Assembly: GCF_014284155.1 (NCBI RefSeq)
Contig: NZ_JACOFZ010000002.1
Span: 62,001 to 126,000 of the forward strand
Reading direction: 5' to 3'
Source of the DNA: Affinundibacterium nitidum
GTDB taxonomy: Bacteria; Pseudomonadota; Gammaproteobacteria; Burkholderiales; Burkholderiaceae_D
Length of the DNA stretch: 64,000 nt
The translations under genes and the position numbers were made by a program. Shown here piece after piece: positions 36,309 through 46,447 of the stretch. Positions within the stretch are counted from its first letter, which is position 1. Each line of letters starts with the position of its first letter. The notes under the pieces were generated by a model. It ran no database searches, was not told the DNA's origin, and saw nothing but the letters and a program-made list of their open reading frames with translations.

Positions 36309-36776
36309 ATGGAAGCAACAGTACGTTGGACCGGCGTTTCCGGCATGAGCTTTTTGGCCGAGACAGGTTCGGGGCATGCAGTCTTGATGGACGGCGCGCC
36401 AGAAGGTGGCGGTCGCAACTTGGCACCACGCCCAATGGAAATGGTCTTATTAGGCACTGGTGGCTGCTCAGCCTATGACGTGGTGCTTATTTTGCGCAAA
36501 GGCAAACAAGACGTTCGTGGATGTGAAGTCAAACTCAGCGCAGAACGCGCGACCAGTGAACCAAAAGTCTTCACAAAAATCAATTTCCATTTCATTGTGA
36601 CTGGTCGCCACCTCAAAGCCAACTTGGTTGAGCGCGCGATTGCGCTGTCTCATGAGAAGTATTGCTCCGCTTCAATCATGCTGGGCAAGACTGCAGAAAT
36701 GACAACCAGCTTCGAAATCGTCGAAGATTTGACGATCGCCTCAGAGCACGAACGTCAAGCCGATACCAGCGAATAA
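36309..36776 (+). CDS. OsmC-family peroxiredoxin-like protein
   Basis: A 155-residue OsmC/YhfA-type protein with the two redox cysteines: Cys53 in GTGGCSAYDVV and Cys119 in HEKYCSASIM. OsmC proteins reduce organic hydroperoxides. AGGGG before the ATG is a good ribosome site. It forms a single-gene unit with its own terminator downstream. Confidence 0.88.
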   Translation: MEATVRWTGVSGMSFLAETGSGHAVLMDGAPEGGGRNLAPRPMEMVLLGTGGCSAYDVVLILRKGKQDVRGCEVKLSAERATSEPKVFTKINFHFIVTGRHLKANLVERAIALSHEKYCSASIMLGKTAEMTTSFEIVEDLTIASEHERQADTSE

Positions 36777-36792
36777 ATCTTTATAGCAAAAT

Positions 36793-36828
36793 AAAAACTC
36801 GTGGCCAAAAGATGGCGCACGAGTTTTT
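36793..36828. terminator. bidirectional terminator between OsmC-type and BPSS1780-type genes
   Basis: AAAAACTCGTG (36793-36803) and CACGAGTTTTT (36818-36828) pair perfectly over 11 bp, ending in U runs on both strands. It serves two convergent genes. Confidence 0.85.
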
Positions 36829-36907
36829 ATTTTGAAGTCGCTCCATTTACTATACAAAAACGTTCTTAGACTTCAAGCTCTTCAATACACATCACCGGGT
36901 CGTCAGA

Positions 36908-37651
36908 TCAAGCTGTCAAATCACGTCCGAATAGTTCTTTGTAACTGAAGTAAAAACTGCAGTACATTACTAAGGACATACTCAGCATCAAAGGCAATAA
37001 CAATATTCCGCCTACCCCACCTGCCAAGCTGGTAAGCAAGGCCAAAAATGTAATGATGCCGCACCACGCCAATAAGTAAGTCAAGAATGCTGTACGTGCT
37101 CGCCACACTGCGAAAAAACTATAGAACAAGGCTTTACTGACGCTCATTCCATGCCAAGCAATGAGTGGAGCGCCATACCAAAAGGTCATTGCTGCTGGCG
37201 TGAACACCGAGAAAAATGTCAACATACCCATGCCGATATTTGTCTTGACCAATTCTTTTGGATCAACTTTTACTGGCTCAGTAATGTACTTCCACAGTGC
37301 GCCATCATCGACAGGAATTGAACTAGCAAGTGCACCTACAATGCATAACGTGTACAACGCACCCATGATTAGTAAGGGTCTCAATGCAGGAGTGCGAAAG
37401 CTTGAGAACAAAGCGCTGGAACTAAAAGGCTTGCCTTGATCAATATCACGACATGCTAGCATCAACCCCATGCCTAGCACTGGCCCAACAATAAACGGCA
37501 ACACAGCACCCAGTATAGGAATTAAGCTCATGGCCAAATTACAAAATATCAGACCAAAGAATAAAAACAACAATTCAAATGGGCGCGAAGTGAAGGCGCG
37601 GAATCCATGTTGAATCCATAACCAGCCAGAACGTGCAGGTGGAGTGATCAT
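36908..37651 (-). CDS. BPSS1780-type integral membrane protein
   Basis: A 247-residue protein with about six hydrophobic segments and a conserved opening, ARSGWLWIQHGFRAFTSRP. Proteins of this type (BPSS1780 family) occur across Burkholderiales and have no known function. It starts 3 bp after the thrB stop codon, so it is co-transcribed with thrB. Confidence 0.75.
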   Translation of the reverse strand: MITPPARSGWLWIQHGFRAFTSRPFELLFLFFGLIFCNLAMSLIPILGAVLPFIVGPVLGMGLMLACRDIDQGKPFSSSALFSSFRTPALRPLLIMGALYTLCIVGALASSIPVDDGALWKYITEPVKVDPKELVKTNIGMGMLTFFSVFTPAAMTFWYGAPLIAWHGMSVSKALFYSFFAVWRARTAFLTYLLAWCGIITFLALLTSLAGGVGGILLLPLMLSMSLVMYCSFYFSYKELFGRDLTA

Positions 37652-37654
37652 AGG

Positions 37655-38617
37655 CTAGTTCGAAGAAAACAAGGTTGGAGCACTAGCAATACGCAAACGC
37701 AAAATGCGCTCGAAGTGGGTAGGATCATGCGGCGTCAACATTTCCGCATCGCGTGGCTTATAAAAATCAAACACGCGCGACAACCAGAAACGGAATGCGG
37801 CCGCGCGCAGCATAGGTTGCCACGCAATTTGCTCAGCCTGGGTAAAAGGACGAACTTCGTGATAGGCCGCCAACATAGCGTCGACTCTTGGCATATCAAG
37901 TACGCCGGTTTCTAAGTCGATACACCAGTCATTGATCGTAACAGCAACATCGAACAACCAAGTGTCACAGCCGGCGAAATAGAAATCAAAAAAGCCGGTC
38001 AACTTCTCACCGTCAAACATCACATTATTGCGGAACAAGTCTGCATGCACGGGGCCATTCTGCAAAGCTTGATAGGTATCTGTTGCCGCAAACGCTGTTT
38101 GAAACGCCACTTCTTCGTGCATCAAACGGCGATTATCATCAGATAAAAATTCCAGAACTTTCGGTGCCGTTTCCTGCCACCAAGTCAGGCCTCGTAAATT
38201 GGGTTGTCGAATACTGAAGTCTTGGGCGGCCAAATGCATGCGCGCCAACATTGCACCGACTTCGGCACAATGCACCGCTTGCGGTGCTAACTGCGACGTG
38301 CCAGACAACTTACTGACAATTGCTGCTGGCTTTCCCTGCAACGCGACGCATAACTCACCATTTTGATTCGCGATCGGTGCGGGCACTAAAACACCTCGAT
38401 CCGCCAAATGACGCATGAGTTTGAGATAAAACGGGAGCTGTTCGAAATTTAGATTTTCAAAAATGGTGAGAACGTATTCACCTTTTTCGGTATCGATAAA
38501 GAAATTACTATTTTCAATTCCCGAGGCAATGCCACGAATCGCCGTTGCTTTACCGAGAGGGAATTGTGGCATCCATTGTGTGAGGTCTTGCAAACTTACC
38601 GAGGTGAATACAGCCAT
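37655..38617 (-). CDS. thrB: homoserine kinase (APH-fold ThrB)
   Basis: A 320-residue kinase with the aminoglycoside-phosphotransferase fold, the alternative form of ThrB used by pseudomonads and betaproteobacteria. An N-terminal ATP lobe ([21 protein letters not shown]) precedes the catalytic loop [15 protein letters not shown] and the metal motif [12 protein letters not shown]. It phosphorylates homoserine on the way to threonine. It follows a DUF2782-type gene and precedes the BPSS1780-type gene. Confidence 0.93.
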   Translation of the reverse strand: MAVFTSVSLQDLTQWMPQFPLGKATAIRGIASGIENSNFFIDTEKGEYVLTIFENLNFEQLPFYLKLMRHLADRGVLVPAPIANQNGELCVALQGKPAAIVSKLSGTSQLAPQAVHCAEVGAMLARMHLAAQDFSIRQPNLRGLTWWQETAPKVLEFLSDDNRRLMHEEVAFQTAFAATDTYQALQNGPVHADLFRNNVMFDGEKLTGFFDFYFAGCDTWLFDVAVTINDWCIDLETGVLDMPRVDAMLAAYHEVRPFTQAEQIAWQPMLRAAAFRFWLSRVFDFYKPRDAEMLTPHDPTHFERILRLRIASAPTLFSSN

Positions 38618-38638
38618 GTCAAATCATCAAAAAGGAGT

Positions 38639-39142
38639 TTATTTTTTAACCAGCGCCGATGCGGGACTTGCATTTGCGGCCGAAGCGGAAGAAGCGGCGG
38701 CTTCAGCGACAGGCTTGGTAGTCCCTGTTTTTGAAGTGCTGTATGGCCCTTTTGGTTGCGCAGGCTTGGATTCTACCTCCTTCGACTCTTTTTTGCCGCC
38801 AAATTCCATCACCGTCCACTGCGCAGCACGATTTGCTTCACCTGCTTGGGTGCCTTTTGGTGCTTTGTTTTCCTTCACTGTGTAAGTGCTTGGGCCACTT
38901 CGCACCTGCACTTCCGTTACCTTGCCACCTTCTTTACGTTCAACGGTTTTGACGTTTTTCGTCTCTGGTTTATTGAGCTTGAGTTCAGACTCACCCAAGT
39001 CTTCCAACTTTTCTAATTGCGGTGGCGGTGGTGGCGGTACATCTTTCTTAGATTGTGCCGATACCAACAAAGGTGCTGCTAAAACGAGGCCGGCGATACA
39101 AGCGCCTAAGCGTCGGGAAATTAATGTGGTCGAAGTTTTCAT
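38639..39142 (-). CDS. exported DUF2782-like protein
   Basis: A 167-residue protein with a signal peptide (about 1-28, ending SAQ) and a Pro run (VPPPPPP). The conserved block between SELKLNKPETKNVKTVE and ANRAAQWTVMEFG matches my recollection of DUF2782. A Lys/Ala/Ser-rich tail follows. The ATG at 39142 is used; the GTG three codons earlier is less likely. It is 21 bp upstream of thrB on the same strand, the usual betaproteobacterial order near polA. Function unknown. Confidence 0.65.
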   Translation of the reverse strand: MKTSTTLISRRLGACIAGLVLAAPLLVSAQSKKDVPPPPPPQLEKLEDLGESELKLNKPETKNVKTVERKEGGKVTEVQVRSGPSTYTVKENKAPKGTQAGEANRAAQWTVMEFGGKKESKEVESKPAQPKGPYSTSKTGTTKPVAEAAASSASAANASPASALVKK

Positions 39143-39311
39143 ATGGCTCACTCAAAAATAATGGTCAGGCACGTCCAATTCTCATCTTAACAACTGAACG
39201 CGTAAAAATGCTATCGATGCACATTGTAACAAAGCAGGCACCTCGTGCCCTGATTCTCTAAAATAGTTGGGGCGCGATCTCGAATACCGCAAGAAATACG
39301 CCGTCTTGGCC

Positions 39312-40049
39312 TTACAAATACAACATGCGCTGCCGTTCTTCGTCAGAAGGTTCAATGTCATGGGCTTCGTAATAAGCGAAGATGGCATCGACAACATTGG
39401 CCGGCTCATCAATCAATTGCACCAAATTTAAGTCACTAGCTTCGATTAAGCCAGAATTTGCCATTTGACTCTTGATCCAGTCAAGAAAGCCTTGCCAAAA
39501 ACTGGTGCCGACCAAAATCACAGGAATGCGCTTAGTTTTGCCTGTTTGCATTAAGGTTAGCACTTCCATTAATTCGTCCATGGTGCCGAAGCCGCCCGGA
39601 AAGATCACATAAGCGTCGGCATATTTGACGAATGAGACTTTGCGCGCAAAGAAATGGCGGAAGTTAAGAGAAATGTTTTGCCAAGGATTCGTTTTCTGTT
39701 CGTGAGGGAGTTCGATATTGAGCCCAACTGAGGCCGATGTTCCGTCAAAAGCCCCTTTGTTGGCAGCTTCCATGATGCCTGGACCGCCACCTGAAATTAC
39801 TGCAAAACCCTCATCCGATAAGCGTTTAGCGACATCAATACAGGCCTGATAGTAGGGGTTATCTGGCTTAATGCGTGCGGAACCGAAAATGGTAACAGCT
39901 GGTCCCAAGGCAGATAGACGTTCGGTAGATTCGATAAACTCTGCCATAATCGTGAACATATGCCATGATTCGCGCGCTTTTAAGGCTGTTGCCTTATCTT
40001 TATCGGCGATCTGGCGCAATTTTAATATTCGTTTACCGCTGTCATTCAT
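39312..40049 (-). CDS. LOG-like Rossmann-fold protein (TIGR00730 type)
   Basis: A 245-residue protein of the lysine-decarboxylase-like/LOG family. SGGGPGIMEAANKGAF and FPGGFGTMDELMEVL (the PGGxGTxxE phosphoribohydrolase motif) are both present. LOG enzymes cleave cytokinin-type nucleoside monophosphates or, in bacteria, nucleotide monophosphates more broadly. AAGGA 7 nt upstream supports the ATG at 40049. It is head to head with polA with only 13 bp between start codons. Confidence 0.88.
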   Translation of the reverse strand: MNDSGKRILKLRQIADKDKATALKARESWHMFTIMAEFIESTERLSALGPAVTIFGSARIKPDNPYYQACIDVAKRLSDEGFAVISGGGPGIMEAANKGAFDGTSASVGLNIELPHEQKTNPWQNISLNFRHFFARKVSFVKYADAYVIFPGGFGTMDELMEVLTLMQTGKTKRIPVILVGTSFWQGFLDWIKSQMANSGLIEASDLNLVQLIDEPANVVDAIFAYYEAHDIEPSDEERQRMLYL

Positions 40050-40062
40050 TCCCACATTCCTT

Positions 40063-42858
40063 ATGCAAAACACTCTGTTATTAGTCGACGGCTCTAGCTA
40101 TTTATACCGCGCTTTCCATGCCCTACCCGATTTGCGCAATATGCGCGGTGAACCGACTGGTGCGATTCACGGCATGGTCAATATGATGCGCCGCCTGCGT
40201 CAAGATTACCCTGCAGCTTACATGGCTTGCGTGTTTGATGCCAAGGGCAAGACCTTTCGTGACGACCTTTACCCAGAATATAAAGCACAGCGCGCACCAA
40301 TGCCAGATGATTTACGTTTGCAGATCGAACCTATCCATCAAGCAGTGGCCGCCATGGGCTGGCCGATTTTGATGGTCGAAGGCGTAGAAGCGGACGATGT
40401 GATCGGTACCTTGGCCGTCGAAGCGACTGCTCGCGGTATGAACACGATTGTTTCTACAGGTGATAAAGATCTGGCGCAATTAGTGAATGCCAATGTCACC
40501 TTGATTAACACCATGAGCAATGAAAAGCTCGATGAAGCCGGTGTCCTAGCAAAATTCGGCGTGCCACCAAATCGTATCATCGACTATCTCACCTTGATCG
40601 GCGATACAGTTGATAACGTACCTGGCGTGACCAAGTGCGGCCCGAAAACAGCTGTGAAATGGTTGACCGAGTATGACAGTTTAGAAGGTGTGATCGCCAA
40701 TGCTGATAAGATCAAAGGCGTGGTGGGTGACAACCTACGCGCTGCCTTAGATTGGCTACCACAAGGTCGCGTTTTAATTACGGTGAAAACCGACTGTGAC
40801 TTAGCTGGCCATCATATTTCAATTGATGAATCGCTCAAGGCAAAAGAAGAAAACCGCGAAGAAATGATCGCGTTCCTGCAGCATCAAGGCTTCAAAAGTT
40901 TGTTACGTGAATTTGGAGTTGATCCTGTTTCCGGATCAACACCAGGCTCAAGCGCTGCTAAAACATCACCAGCTCAAGGTGGTTTATTTGGCGACGACAA
41001 TAGCGCGACAATTGCAACCAACGCACCGGCAGCGATCCCTGCACCACCAGCAGTCACTGAATACGAAACCATTTTGACCGAAGCTCAGCTTGATGCTTGG
41101 TTGGCAAAAATTAATCAAGCAGCACTCACTTCCGTCGACACTGAAACCACCTCTTTAGAACCGATGACGGCGCAAATGGTCGGCATCTCACTTTGCTGCG
41201 AAGCGGGCATCGCCGCCTATATTCCGCTGGCACATAATTACCCTGGCGCTCCAGAGCAATTAAGTCGCGACTTCGTTCTCAGTAAAATGAAAGCGTGGTT
41301 AGAAGATGAAAGCAAAGCCAAGGTCGGCCAAAATCTCAAATACGATACACATATTTTTGCCAACCACGGCGTCCGACTACGCGGGATTTTGCACGACACA
41401 CTCTTGCAGTCATACGTCTTCGAATCACACAAGTCGCACGATATGGACAGCCTTGCGATGCGACATTTGGAACGCAAAACCATTAGCTTTGAAGAAGTGT
41501 GCGGCAAAGGCGCCTCTCAAATTGGGTTCGATCAAGTCGATATCGAACGCGCTACCGCTTATGCAGCCGAAGATGCCGACATCACTTTGCAACTACATCA
41601 AGCGATGTGGCCGCAAGTCGAACCCCATGCCAAGCTGCGCTACATCTATGACAAGATCGAATTACCGACTTCGGTGGTCTTACAAAAAATTGAACGCAAT
41701 GGCGTTTTGATTAACCGTGACTTACTCGCCACGCAATCGAACGAAATCGGTAATCGCCTCTTAGAACTTGAGCAAAAAGCCTATGAACTGGCCGAACAAC
41801 CATTTAATTTGAATTCACCGAAACAACTAGGTGAAATCTTTTTTGGTAAGTTAGGTCTTCCCGTCGTCAAGAAAACGCCATCGGGGGCGCCATCGACAGA
41901 CGAAGAAGTATTGCAGAAATTGGCAGAAGATTTTCCACTGCCGAAAGTACTACTGGAATATCGTGGTCTCGCCAAACTGAAATCGACCTACACCGACAAA
42001 CTACCGAAGATGGTCAATAGCGACACTGGTCGCGTACATACCAACTACGCACAAGCAGTTGCCGTAACTGGTCGATTGGCATCGAATGATCCAAACTTAC
42101 AAAACATTCCTGTGCGCACCGCTGAGGGTCGTCGAATTCGCGAAGCTTTCGTCGCCGCACCAGGTAATCACATTGTTTCTGCCGACTATTCGCAAATTGA
42201 ATTGCGCATCATGGCGCATATCTCAGGCGACACCAGTTTGCTCAAAGCCTTTGCCGATGGCGAAGACGTACACCGTGCGACCGCCTCTGAAATTTTTGGG
42301 GTGGAATTAGCAGAGGTCAGTAGCGAACAACGCCGTTACGCTAAAGTGATTAACTTTGGCCTGATCTATGGCATGAGCGCTTTCGGCTTAGCGGGCAATC
42401 TCGGCATCGAACGTAGCGCAGCACAAAGCTATATCGACAAATACTTCCAGCGCTATCCAGGTGTCTCTCAATACATGGCCGATACCCGCTTGCAAGCCAA
42501 AGCACATGGCTATGTCGAGACGGTGTTCGGCCGTCGTCTCTGGCTACCAGAAATCAACAGCCCCAACGGCCCACGCCGCCAAGGCGCAGAACGTGCAGCG
42601 ATTAACGCACCAATGCAAGGTACCGCAGCGGACCTGATTAAGCTGGCCATGATCGCTGTGCAAAATTGGTTAGAAACCGATCAGCTCAAATCCAAAATGA
42701 TCATGCAAGTGCATGATGAATTGGTGTTGGAAGTAGTGGCCGATGAATTGGAATTGGTGAAGCGTAAATTACCGGAATTGATGGCTGGTGTGGCTGAGCT
42801 GAAAGTGCCGCTATTAGCAGAAGTGGGATTGGGATTGAATTGGGAAGAGGCGCATTAG
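40063..42858 (+). CDS. polA: DNA polymerase I
   Basis: A 931-residue full-length Pol I. The 5'-3' exonuclease domain opens with LLLVDGSSYLYRAFHAL and contains GVEADDVIGTLA. The 3'-5' exonuclease keeps its acidic residues (SVDTETTSL, NLKYDTHIF, YAAEDADITLQ), so proofreading should be active. Polymerase motifs A (SADYSQIELRIMAHISGD), B (RRYAKVINFGLIYGMSAFG) and C (MQVHDELVLEV) are intact. The ATG at 40063 matches the family start; no purine-rich ribosome site precedes it. It replaces RNA primers and fills repair gaps. Confidence 0.97.
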   Translation: MQNTLLLVDGSSYLYRAFHALPDLRNMRGEPTGAIHGMVNMMRRLRQDYPAAYMACVFDAKGKTFRDDLYPEYKAQRAPMPDDLRLQIEPIHQAVAAMGWPILMVEGVEADDVIGTLAVEATARGMNTIVSTGDKDLAQLVNANVTLINTMSNEKLDEAGVLAKFGVPPNRIIDYLTLIGDTVDNVPGVTKCGPKTAVKWLTEYDSLEGVIANADKIKGVVGDNLRAALDWLPQGRVLITVKTDCDLAGHHISIDESLKAKEENREEMIAFLQHQGFKSLLREFGVDPVSGSTPGSSAAKTSPAQGGLFGDDNSATIATNAPAAIPAPPAVTEYETILTEAQLDAWLAKINQAALTSVDTETTSLEPMTAQMVGISLCCEAGIAAYIPLAHNYPGAPEQLSRDFVLSKMKAWLEDESKAKVGQNLKYDTHIFANHGVRLRGILHDTLLQSYVFESHKSHDMDSLAMRHLERKTISFEEVCGKGASQIGFDQVDIERATAYAAEDADITLQLHQAMWPQVEPHAKLRYIYDKIELPTSVVLQKIERNGVLINRDLLATQSNEIGNRLLELEQKAYELAEQPFNLNSPKQLGEIFFGKLGLPVVKKTPSGAPSTDEEVLQKLAEDFPLPKVLLEYRGLAKLKSTYTDKLPKMVNSDTGRVHTNYAQAVAVTGRLASNDPNLQNIPVRTAEGRRIREAFVAAPGNHIVSADYSQIELRIMAHISGDTSLLKAFADGEDVHRATASEIFGVELAEVSSEQRRYAKVINFGLIYGMSAFGLAGNLGIERSAAQSYIDKYFQRYPGVSQYMADTRLQAKAHGYVETVFGRRLWLPEINSPNGPRRQGAERAAINAPMQGTAADLIKLAMIAVQNWLETDQLKSKMIMQVHDELVLEVVADELELVKRKLPELMAGVAELKVPLLAEVGLGLNWEEAH

Positions 42859-42979
42859 GATCCGAACTTTTTCTTCTAATTCGCGCCGAAAATAACCTTT
42901 CGAACAACAGAAACTATCTGTCAACCAACAAATAACTAATGGCGTTGTACCGAACTGTATATCGTATGGAAGTCTTTAT

Positions 42980-43957
42980 ATGAATCTCTTGATCGATGCT
43001 TTGGCATATATTTTTATTAACACGATTAAACTGTCATTTAAATTTAGCGTTTTTTTTGCCCGATCTGTTGCGCAATTAATGTTTTTTCCGGTGAAGGCGA
43101 TGCTTACAAAGAATCTAGATTTATTTGGTCTCTCTTGGCATGTGCACTCGAGCGCCTTTCTTTCCAAGAATCTATCACTGTTTATAAATTTTTTAAGTAT
43201 TGTTCTCATATATGTATTAGTTGAAGCGGTGCTTAATTTCCAACAAAAACCAATTCTAATATTGCCCTGTGTAATTGGCGCTTTGATAAGCGGGCAGATT
43301 ATTGCAATCTTGCTTTGGTTGGGAGAATATGCAGACGATGCTGAAGTGCAAAAGCGTAATTCTGGGAAACAAGCGGAAGATTTAGTGGATCGAATTATCT
43401 CAATCAATCAAAATACATTCGGTCGGTCAAAATTATTAAAAAATTGCTTATTTGTATTTAATCGCGGGGAGGAATCAGAATTCTCCGTAGAAACAGACCA
43501 CCTATTAATTACGCAAAAAAACATTTTTCTCATTGAAACAAAAAGAAAATCTGGCGAAATTTATGTCGACCAAAATTCCAATGAATGGTCAATCTGGACA
43601 CCAAATGGTGAAACAAAGATGAGAAATGCTCTTAGACAAGTCCTGAACTCAAAACGAGCGCTTGAGAGTCAGCTTAAACTTCCAGTAACAATCACTCCGA
43701 TTGTCGTTTTTGTGGGAGACGATACAAAAATCATGTCTGGGCCAAGTAATGTCGTGACATCCAATGAATTAATTCAAGTCATCACAGCTTTTGAAAAACA
43801 AAAGACCGTCTATGAGGTCGAAATACTCGAAATCGCCGAATTAATGGGCAGGTGTATCTCAAGCGACCCTTCCGATTTTGCCTTACATGTTAAACGCGCA
43901 CAGGATGCCCAGTCTCGCTTTATGAACAAAGAAATAGTTCGATCTGCCAAACTATGA
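42980..43957 (+). CDS. membrane protein with NERD nuclease-like domain
   Basis: A 325-residue protein. The first third has two or three hydrophobic segments (around residues 10-30, 65-85 and 90-112). From about residue 130 there is a NERD-type domain: a GKQAEDLVDRI helix, an Asp in SVETDHLLITQ, and the ExK motif in FLIETKRKSGEIYV, as in PD-(D/E)xK-fold nucleases. GGAAG precedes the ATG. The gene is clearly AT-richer than polA and uses more AAA/ATT/TTA codons, which suggests acquisition. NERD proteins are predicted nucleases of DNA processing or defence; membrane-linked versions are not understood. Confidence 0.7.
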   Translation: MNLLIDALAYIFINTIKLSFKFSVFFARSVAQLMFFPVKAMLTKNLDLFGLSWHVHSSAFLSKNLSLFINFLSIVLIYVLVEAVLNFQQKPILILPCVIGALISGQIIAILLWLGEYADDAEVQKRNSGKQAEDLVDRIISINQNTFGRSKLLKNCLFVFNRGEESEFSVETDHLLITQKNIFLIETKRKSGEIYVDQNSNEWSIWTPNGETKMRNALRQVLNSKRALESQLKLPVTITPIVVFVGDDTKIMSGPSNVVTSNELIQVITAFEKQKTVYEVEILEIAELMGRCISSDPSDFALHVKRAQDAQSRFMNKEIVRSAKL

Positions 43958-44476
43958 CTTGGGCAAGATGGTTAAGTAGTCACCCGAAAAAATGCAACTG
44001 GGTAAGGCTCCAATATTCCTAGGCGTATTGATTAGCTTCAAACTCCACTTTGATGAACAATTATTTCTTTACGCTTAATTAGCATACAAAAAACTCTGTT
44101 GTTTATGGAGCAATCGTTGGACGGCGGAACAAACTAAATCTACTTACTATCTCCCTGCCGTGACTTACGCTCACTCGCATCACCCACGCATAATTTGATC
44201 AACCGTTTACTTGTTGGTAGTAGTACCATGCCGGGTCGTAAAACTAGCAGGGCCTTTGGGGAAAGGGAGGTTGTAACGAATCAGGTGGAGGTATTAAGGT
44301 CGCGCAGTGGAGCGAACGGATGACTGGTGATGGTGCTGTAAGTTAAGTGCAGCGTAAATTCTTTATCGACGTCATTAGCAGCAGATCTCATACTCGTCAA
44401 ATAATTATGGATTTTTCCCTATTACCTCTTTTAGGTTCAGATGACCAGCTAAATAGCTAATTTACCCTTAACAACC
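43958..44476. other. gene-free region between NERD and DUF481 genes
   Basis: About 520 bp without a convincing gene on either strand. The longest open stretches are short and broken by stops in all frames. A minus-strand piece around 44200-44290 could be a gene remnant, but I recognise no family. No clear repeat, tRNA or terminator was seen. Confidence 0.5.
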
Positions 44477-45526
44477 TCACCACTTCGTCCCTATCCCCAA
44501 CTTGTAACTATGGTTCTTCAGATTTCCTCCTGAGAACCCAATCACATCGACCATCAGTTTAGCGGTAAGGTAAATTTGCGCATTCAGTTGATAACGCAGT
44601 CCAGCCTCAGATTGCAGGATGAGTTTAACCGGTATATGTTGCGGAAAAAGGGCATCAGCTTTGGCATAGACGTCCCATTTTTCATTTTCAAATTTGTGTT
44701 TATATTCTGTCGATATCAGCCATGTGTTGAGTCCTACCTGTGTAGGACGACTACCAATCACCAATTTGTTGTAGGTAGCGATGACTTCCCAGCTGCCGTT
44801 CTCGTCTTTCCACAGTTTCTTACCTAAGCCTAGACCGTTATAGTGCAGGTCACTATCTGCGGTCACGCGGTCGCGCTGATAGAAATTATTACCACGTGTG
44901 AACCATTCTGGCGTCAGGAAATAGTCAACTGAGTATTCGAGTTTTTGGCTGTCTTCTGTTTTCTCGCCATCTTCGCTGTCATTACGTTTTTTAACATCGA
45001 CCGTGTGGCGCCATTTATTTCGCTGCCAAGTTAAGTTCAGATCGACTTCGGCATAGCGTGTTTGCGTTTTGTTTTGCAGGCTTTCAATACTTGCTTCAGC
45101 TCGTCCATGAAACGCTTCTTTTTCTGCGGAGACTTTCTCCTCTGGTTTCGCTACGATGTAGTTTAATTCGCTCAAAGCCAAACGCTTTCCATCTACCAGG
45201 ACCTTGCCATTTGTATCGCTTAGCAACGCCGCGCGTAATGTCTCTCCCGATTTCAAACGCAAATCGATCGCTGCATCTGTCGTCACGCTGCTGACTTTAT
45301 CCAAGGCAATACTTAGCTCGCCCGCATAGTCTGTTTCGATGATTAACTTGGCATCGCCAAGTTTGAGGATGCGTCCGCTCAAGCGATCGCCATTGATTAG
45401 ACTCACTGTATCTGCAAGCGCGGCTGTACTCAAACCGTACAAGAAAATACACAACATACTGCGCCCAAGTTTTTGTCGAAGTTGAAGGGACTTGATTAAA
45501 TTCAGCAATTTTAGCGTCGTCATCAT
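44477..45526 (-). CDS. DUF481-type outer-membrane protein
   Basis: A 349-residue protein with a long signal sequence (cleavage near TAALADTV, about residue 39). Residues about 40-130 are a soluble beta domain (SLINGDRLSGRILKLGDAKL). The last 200 residues are a DUF481 beta-barrel with alternating hydrophobic strands ending in GIGTKW, whose terminal aromatic suits outer-membrane assembly. The two ATG codons at 45526 and 45523 are equivalent. Function unknown; DUF481 proteins such as YdiY respond to acid or salt stress in enterics. Confidence 0.78.
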   Translation of the reverse strand: MMTTLKLLNLIKSLQLRQKLGRSMLCIFLYGLSTAALADTVSLINGDRLSGRILKLGDAKLIIETDYAGELSIALDKVSSVTTDAAIDLRLKSGETLRAALLSDTNGKVLVDGKRLALSELNYIVAKPEEKVSAEKEAFHGRAEASIESLQNKTQTRYAEVDLNLTWQRNKWRHTVDVKKRNDSEDGEKTEDSQKLEYSVDYFLTPEWFTRGNNFYQRDRVTADSDLHYNGLGLGKKLWKDENGSWEVIATYNKLVIGSRPTQVGLNTWLISTEYKHKFENEKWDVYAKADALFPQHIPVKLILQSEAGLRYQLNAQIYLTAKLMVDVIGFSGGNLKNHSYKLGIGTKW

Positions 45527-45746
45527 TGAACTACGTTCGCCTGTTCTTAATGGATCGATTGTATCGAACTCTCATGAACTTAGTGCCGTAGGTTTCTCGA
45601 TAAACAAGAAACTGGAGACGAGGCGTTGCAGAAGAGGAACGAGGAGCAGTATTTCACTCGCATCGTCAAACTAGCCAGCGTATATTGGCGACTCTACAAA
45701 AAACTCTTTAACAAAGAAGAACGACAACTACCCAAAAGGAGAAATC

Positions 45747-46310
45747 ATGAACTTGCTACAACTCTGGCTACCCATCATCGTGACTGCGGTCGGCATATTT
45801 ATCGCCTCCAGCCTGATTCACATGGTATTTAAATGGCACAACTCTGAGTATAAGCCTCTGCCAAACGATGACGCCGTGCGTGCGGTTCTGAATGCAGCAC
45901 AATTGGCTCCTGGCCTGTATAGCACCCCACATTGCGTTGATATGAAAGACATGCAAAGCCCAGAGATGCAGCAAAAAATGAAAGAAGGTCCTGTCGCTAT
46001 AATCACTTTGCGCAAACCAGGTTTGCCTGAGATGGGTAAGTATTTGGTGCAATGGTTCATATTAAATATCGGTATTGCGGCACTCGGTGGCCTATTAGCA
46101 CTGCAAACCATGGGCATACACGCGAACCCACACTATGCGGGCCATTTTGTCGGACTATTTTCCATGATCGTGTATGGTGCTGGTAGTGTGCAAGAGTCGA
46201 TTTGGATGGGAAGACCATGGAGCGCGACATTCAAAAATTTACTCGATGCTTTAATTTATGGGGTAGTCAGTGCTATCGCGTTTTGGCAATTGTGGCCGGT
46301 ATCAGCTTGA
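45747..46310 (+). CDS. conserved membrane protein of unknown function
   Basis: A 187-residue protein with an N-terminal membrane helix (about 5-30) and three further hydrophobic segments after residue 100. Between them is a soluble loop with AAQLAPGLYSTPHCVDMKD and an even-spaced MQSPEMQQKMKEGP. The ribosome site AAAGGAG is strong. I recognise no family with a defined function. It stands alone with its own terminator. Confidence 0.7.
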   Translation: MNLLQLWLPIIVTAVGIFIASSLIHMVFKWHNSEYKPLPNDDAVRAVLNAAQLAPGLYSTPHCVDMKDMQSPEMQQKMKEGPVAIITLRKPGLPEMGKYLVQWFILNIGIAALGGLLALQTMGIHANPHYAGHFVGLFSMIVYGAGSVQESIWMGRPWSATFKNLLDALIYGVVSAIAFWQLWPVSA

Positions 46311-46341
46311 AGCCTGATGGACTAGCCCATAAAGAGAAAAC

Positions 46342-46370
46342 GGCATCCAATTTGGTTTGGATGCCTTTTT
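46342..46370 (+). terminator. intrinsic terminator after the membrane protein gene
   Basis: GGCATCCAA (46342-46350) and TTGGATGCC (46357-46365) pair perfectly over 9 bp, followed by TTTTTCTT. It lies 31 bp after the preceding stop. Confidence 0.85.
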
Positions 46371-46447
46371 CTTGAGGACGAATCACCTCGCCTGAAGCTC
46401 GCAGCAGCACTACACTTCGGTATAGAACTAAGTCGAGGGCCTCCAAG

